From the NCBI GenBank assembly GCA_029861085.1, contig JAOUAE010000048.1, positions 1 to 8,564 on the forward strand: a stretch of DNA of 8,564 nt. The letters run 5' to 3'. Under the pieces are notes generated by a model. The model saw nothing but the letters and a program-made list of their open reading frames with translations, did not search any database and had not been told where the DNA came from. Within the stretch, counting starts at the first letter, position 1; each line of letters begins with the position of its first letter. Made by a program: the position numbers and the translations under genes. This stretch comes from Candidatus Nitrosopumilus sp. Its GTDB lineage: Archaea > Thermoproteota > Nitrososphaeria > Nitrososphaerales > Nitrosopumilaceae. Positions 6,227 to 8,564 of the stretch are shown here, piece by piece.

Positions 6227-7253
6227 TATTTTTTTTCCTTCCAAATTGTAAGGGATTAATTATATTATCACAGTCAGATGTAGCAAAGCACAGACTTTGA
6301 GTTTTTAATTTCTCACATGAAGGGCAAGAATATTGTGTACCGCTTCCAGAAGTGCCTGATAAGTGATTTAGCTGGTAAAGTGTAACACGTTCATTATAAT
6401 CAGGGGCATTTTTGAATAATGGCGCAATTTGTTGAACTGATTGACCTTTTGATAAAAGGAAAGTTGCTAGCATAAATCTTCCAGAATGAGGAAGATTTTC
6501 ACCTTTTTCAAGAATGTCAATTGCATGCTTTATGCATGGTGGATATTCTCCAGTAGTTACAGTGTAAGAAGGTGTAAGATCTTTACCGATTGAAGTTAAT
6601 TCATTAACTATATTTTCAAGTCCAGGAATCATAGGTGGTGTTGGTGCATTGGTAATTTTAGAGATAATATAATTGCCCAATTCTTTTCGAATTAATCTAA
6701 CTGTTTTGTCTGGAGTAAGCAATACTTTTCCATTTTCCACATGTCTATTGATTAATTTCCATTCTCGTTCATGAAAATCTATTGAGTGTTTTAGATAATC
6801 TGATACAGGTATTTTAAAAAAATCATTTTCTTTTATTACATCAATATTGAATAAATCATAAATAATTCTTATAGCTAAATCAATTTTTGATTTATCAGAT
6901 GCTTTTCCTAAATCTTTTTCGAGATGATTTTCTGCACGTCTAGATTCTGCAAGAGCGAATCTCTTGATCAGAGTATGCATTCCAGTTAATTTAATCAATA
7001 CTATTGCTAAAAGAAATGAGAAAATCTCTTTTTCAAGAACAAAAGATTTTGATGCTTGTCCATCAATAATATCAGATTTGTAAATGCCACCTTGTGTAGA
7101 AACTTTGAGCCTATGAAGTGCCTTTTTAACAACTGGTTCAAGATCAGGATCTGTTCCAAATTGGGATAGTGGAAAACCCTTGTCTTTTAGGATTTTACCA
7201 GCACCTTCTAGGAATGGATATTTTGCAAACTCATCAGTTCCTAATTCCAGCAT
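6213..7253 (-). CDS. priL: DNA primase large subunit PriL (iron-sulfur)
   Basis: PriL is the regulatory partner of PriS; its C-terminal iron-sulfur domain helps primer initiation. The 346 residues include an all-helical N-terminal half and the characteristic C-terminal region. There, C240 lies in YPPCIKHAI, then a GRFMLATFLLSKGQ helix, PDYNERVTLYQLNHL, and YSCPSCEKLKTQSLC with C313 and C322, followed by C328 in ATSDCDN. C240, C313, C322 and C328 fit the four expected 4Fe-4S ligands; C310 is an additional cysteine. The ATG at 7253 has a TATA-like box (7275-7283) at the leaderless distance. The gene leads the priL-priS unit and diverges from nfo, a gene for abasic-site repair. The final codons run through an A8 tract that overlaps the priS translation-start region. 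Confidence 0.95.
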   Translation of the reverse strand: MLELGTDEFAKYPFLEGAGKILKDKGFPLSQFGTDPDLEPVVKKALHRLKVSTQGGIYKSDIIDGQASKSFVLEKEIFSFLLAIVLIKLTGMHTLIKRFALAESRRAENHLEKDLGKASDKSKIDLAIRIIYDLFNIDVIKENDFFKIPVSDYLKHSIDFHEREWKLINRHVENGKVLLTPDKTVRLIRKELGNYIISKITNAPTPPMIPGLENIVNELTSIGKDLTPSYTVTTGEYPPCIKHAIDILEKGENLPHSGRFMLATFLLSKGQSVQQIAPLFKNAPDYNERVTLYQLNHLSGTSGSGTQYSCPSCEKLKTQSLCFATSDCDNIINPLQFGRKKNNARS

Positions 7254-7274
7254 GAAAGTAATTTACCAAGTTTA

Positions 7275-7283
7275 CTTAAAAAT
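7275..7283 (-). promoter_or_regulatory. Probable TATA box of priL-priS
   Basis: ATTTTTAAG on the minus strand is centred about 26 bases before the priL ATG, the spacing expected for a leaderless transcript. It lies in the 85-base divergent intergenic region shared with nfo. Confidence 0.55.
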
Positions 7284-7308
7284 CTGGTTTTTTGAATTTT
7301 GACTCTGG

Positions 7309-7317
7309 TTTAAATTA
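7309..7317 (+). promoter_or_regulatory. Probable TATA box of nfo
   Basis: TTTAAATTA is centred about 26 bases before the nfo ATG at 7339. The two divergent boxes (for priL and nfo) are about 34 bases apart centre to centre, so factors bound at one could affect the other. Confidence 0.55.
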
Positions 7318-7338
7318 TGTTTTGAGAAAATATAGCAT

Positions 7339-8178
7339 ATGCAGGTTGGATGTCATGTATCAATATCTGGATCGATTGACAAATCAGTAGATAATGCTGT
7401 AGAAAGAGAATGCACTGCATTTCAAATATTTACTAGAAATCCAAGAGGTTGGCATGCAAAAGAACTAACCAAAGAAGATATTGATAATTTCAAATTAAAA
7501 CTAAAAGCAAGTAAAATTGATAGATTTGCAACTTGCGCGCACATGCCATATTTACCAAATCTTGCAACACCAAAAGAGGAGGGTTTTGAAAAATCGGTAA
7601 AAACTTTGATAGATGAAATTGAGAGATGTGCACAATTAGGAATTCCATATCTTGTAACACATCTTGGTAGTCATTTAGGAACAGGTGAGGAAGCTGGAAT
7701 TAAGAAATTGGTTGAAGGATTAACAAAAGCTGGAAAAACAAAAAATGATGTAATGATATTATTAGAAAACACAGCAGGGCAAAAAAATTCTGTTGGTTCT
7801 GATTTTAAACAATTGGGAGAGATTTTCAAGCAATTAAAACCTGCAAAGAAATTTGGTGTTTGTTTAGATACGTGTCATGCATTTGTTGCAGGATATGATT
7901 TAAGGACAAAAGAGAATGTAAAGAAAACTTTTTCAGAATTTGATAAACATGTAGGAATTGATAATTTAAAAATTCTTCATCTTAATGATGCTAGAGGAGA
8001 ACTTGGCTGTAATCTTGATAGACATTATCATTTAGGCCTTGGTGGAATTGGAGAAAAAGGAATTTCTGCCGTTGTAAAGTATGTCAACGAGAAAAAGATC
8101 CCAATAATTTTGGAAACTCCTATTGATGATGACAGAGATGACTTTGAAGATGTCAAAGTTGCAAAGGGATTTGCGTAG
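7339..8178 (+). CDS. nfo: Endonuclease IV (AP endonuclease)
   Basis: Endonuclease IV cleaves DNA 5' to abasic sites and clears blocked 3' ends in base-excision repair, using a three-zinc centre in a TIM barrel. At 279 residues it is full length for the family (about 280-285). All nine expected metal ligands can be placed: H68 (AHMPYL), H108 (THLGSH), E143 (LLENTAG), D177 and H180 (CLDTCHAF), H214 (LHLND), D227 and H229 (LDRHYHLG), and E259 (LETP). The N-terminal GCHVSISGSI is also typical. ATG at 7339 follows a TATA-like box at the leaderless distance. It diverges from the primase operon and is followed after 31 bases by glyS in the same direction, which has its own TATA-like box. No anomalies are apparent. 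Confidence 0.97.
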   Translation: MQVGCHVSISGSIDKSVDNAVERECTAFQIFTRNPRGWHAKELTKEDIDNFKLKLKASKIDRFATCAHMPYLPNLATPKEEGFEKSVKTLIDEIERCAQLGIPYLVTHLGSHLGTGEEAGIKKLVEGLTKAGKTKNDVMILLENTAGQKNSVGSDFKQLGEIFKQLKPAKKFGVCLDTCHAFVAGYDLRTKENVKKTFSEFDKHVGIDNLKILHLNDARGELGCNLDRHYHLGLGGIGEKGISAVVKYVNEKKIPIILETPIDDDRDDFEDVKVAKGFA

Positions 8179-8187
8179 AAATTTATT
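8179..8187 (+). promoter_or_regulatory. Probable TATA box of glyS
   Basis: AAATTTATT starts right after the nfo stop codon and is centred about 27 bases before the glyS ATG at 8210. It suggests glyS is transcribed from its own leaderless start rather than only from nfo. Confidence 0.45.
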
Positions 8188-8209
8188 CAATGGTTAAGTG
8201 AATGTAACA

Positions 8210-8564
8210 ATGGATTACGAAGCAGTTATGAAACTAGCACTTGAGCGTGGATTTTATTTTCCTAGCTGTGAAGTTTATGCAGACGCACAGGCAGGATTTT
8301 GGGAATATGGTCCATCTGGAGTTAGTCTGAAAAATAAATTTCTAGAGTTATGGAGAAGAGAACTAATTCGAAGAGATGGAATGCTAGAAATAGATGGCTC
8401 TCAGATAATGTCAAAATCAGTTTTTGAAGCTTCGGGTCACTTGGGAAACTTTGCTGATCCAATAATAAAATGCACAAAATGTAATTCAACTTTTAGAGCA
8501 GATAGAACAATTGCAGATATTACACAAATTGAAATTCCTGAAAGTGCAGATTTAGAAGAATTTG
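8210..8564 (+). CDS. glyS: Glycyl-tRNA synthetase, N-terminal part (cut by window edge)
   Basis: This class II synthetase charges tRNA-Gly; the archaeal/eukaryotic single-chain type works as a homodimer. The 118 visible residues begin MDYEAVMKLALERGFYFPS and continue with AGFWEYGPSGVSLKN and LWRRELIRRDGMLEIDGSQI (motif 1 region). VFEASGHLGNFADP follows, then a CTKC pair (C88, C91) of the kind seen in the insert after this motif. The rest lies beyond the right edge. The ATG is chosen because the family N-terminus begins at this position. The nearer upstream ATGs at 8190 and 8202 stop after three codons and one codon. A tRNA-Gly gene lies about 7.5 kb away in the same window, without evidence of joint control. 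Confidence 0.96.
   Translation, partial: MDYEAVMKLALERGFYFPSCEVYADAQAGFWEYGPSGVSLKNKFLELWRRELIRRDGMLEIDGSQIMSKSVFEASGHLGNFADPIIKCTKCNSTFRADRTIADITQIEIPESADLEEF

Noticed and set aside
659..7253. Defence island, mobile element or novel gene cluster hidden in the long minus-strand block
   Set aside because: No transposase, integrase, terminal repeats, direct repeats or CRISPR spacing were seen. Composition appears uniform, and the genes are core replication genes plus slowly varying conserved proteins.
8190..8201. ATG-GTT-AAG-TGA mini open frame before glyS
   Set aside because: It has three codons only, and the predicted start site of glyS would fall downstream of it. It is probably chance.
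585..8564. Functional linkage of tRNA-Gly with glycyl-tRNA synthetase in this window
   Set aside because: They are about 7.5 kb apart with unrelated genes on the opposite strand in between. No T-box or other shared control element is visible, and T-boxes are a bacterial device.

Overview
The window looks like a piece of chromosome from an AT-rich ammonia-oxidising-type archaeon (Nitrososphaerota/Thaumarchaeota, probably Nitrosopumilus-like). Signs of an archaeon are the S6e ribosomal protein, the two-subunit PriS/PriL primase, an archaeal/eukaryotic-type glycyl-tRNA synthetase and a tRNA gene without an encoded 3' CCA. Archaeal TATA-like boxes also lie about 25-28 bases upstream of nearly every first-gene start codon, which suggests mostly leaderless transcripts. 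The phylum call is inference from gene content, composition and a general impression of the proteins; no search was run.

Layout. 1-161 (-) is the N-terminal part of ribosomal protein S6e, which runs off the left edge. 236-358 (+) and 359-532 (-) are two tiny zinc-ribbon proteins in tail-to-tail orientation with stop codons that touch. 585-658 (+) is a tRNA-Gly(CCC). From 659 to 7253 everything is on the minus strand. In transcription order: priL, then priS (overlapping priL); a large UPF0182 membrane protein; a divergent class I glutamine amidotransferase directly after it; and a C39-like/TPR protein with its own promoter. 7339-8178 (+) is endonuclease IV (nfo), divergent from priL. 8210-8564 (+) is the start of glycyl-tRNA synthetase, cut by the right edge. 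No stretch longer than 300 bases lacks a gene.

How the genes work together. priL and priS form one unit encoding the heterodimeric replicative primase, and nfo beside them handles abasic-site repair, so 5105-8178 is a DNA replication/repair neighbourhood. S6e, tRNA-Gly and GlyRS are translation genes; tRNA-Gly and GlyRS lie about 7.5 kb apart without evident linkage. The UPF0182-amidotransferase pair is the least understood part: the two genes abut exactly (stop TAA followed at once by start TTG) and probably share a transcript, but neither function is clear.

I found no mobile element, CRISPR array, prophage or defence island. The region reads as ordinary core chromosome. The more unusual points are a second CxxC...CxxC zinc insert within PriS, an A8 tract at the priL/priS overlap, an amidotransferase and a C39-like protein with degenerate catalytic surroundings, a TATA element apparently shared by the tRNA and a zinc-ribbon gene, and frequent TTG/GTG starts.
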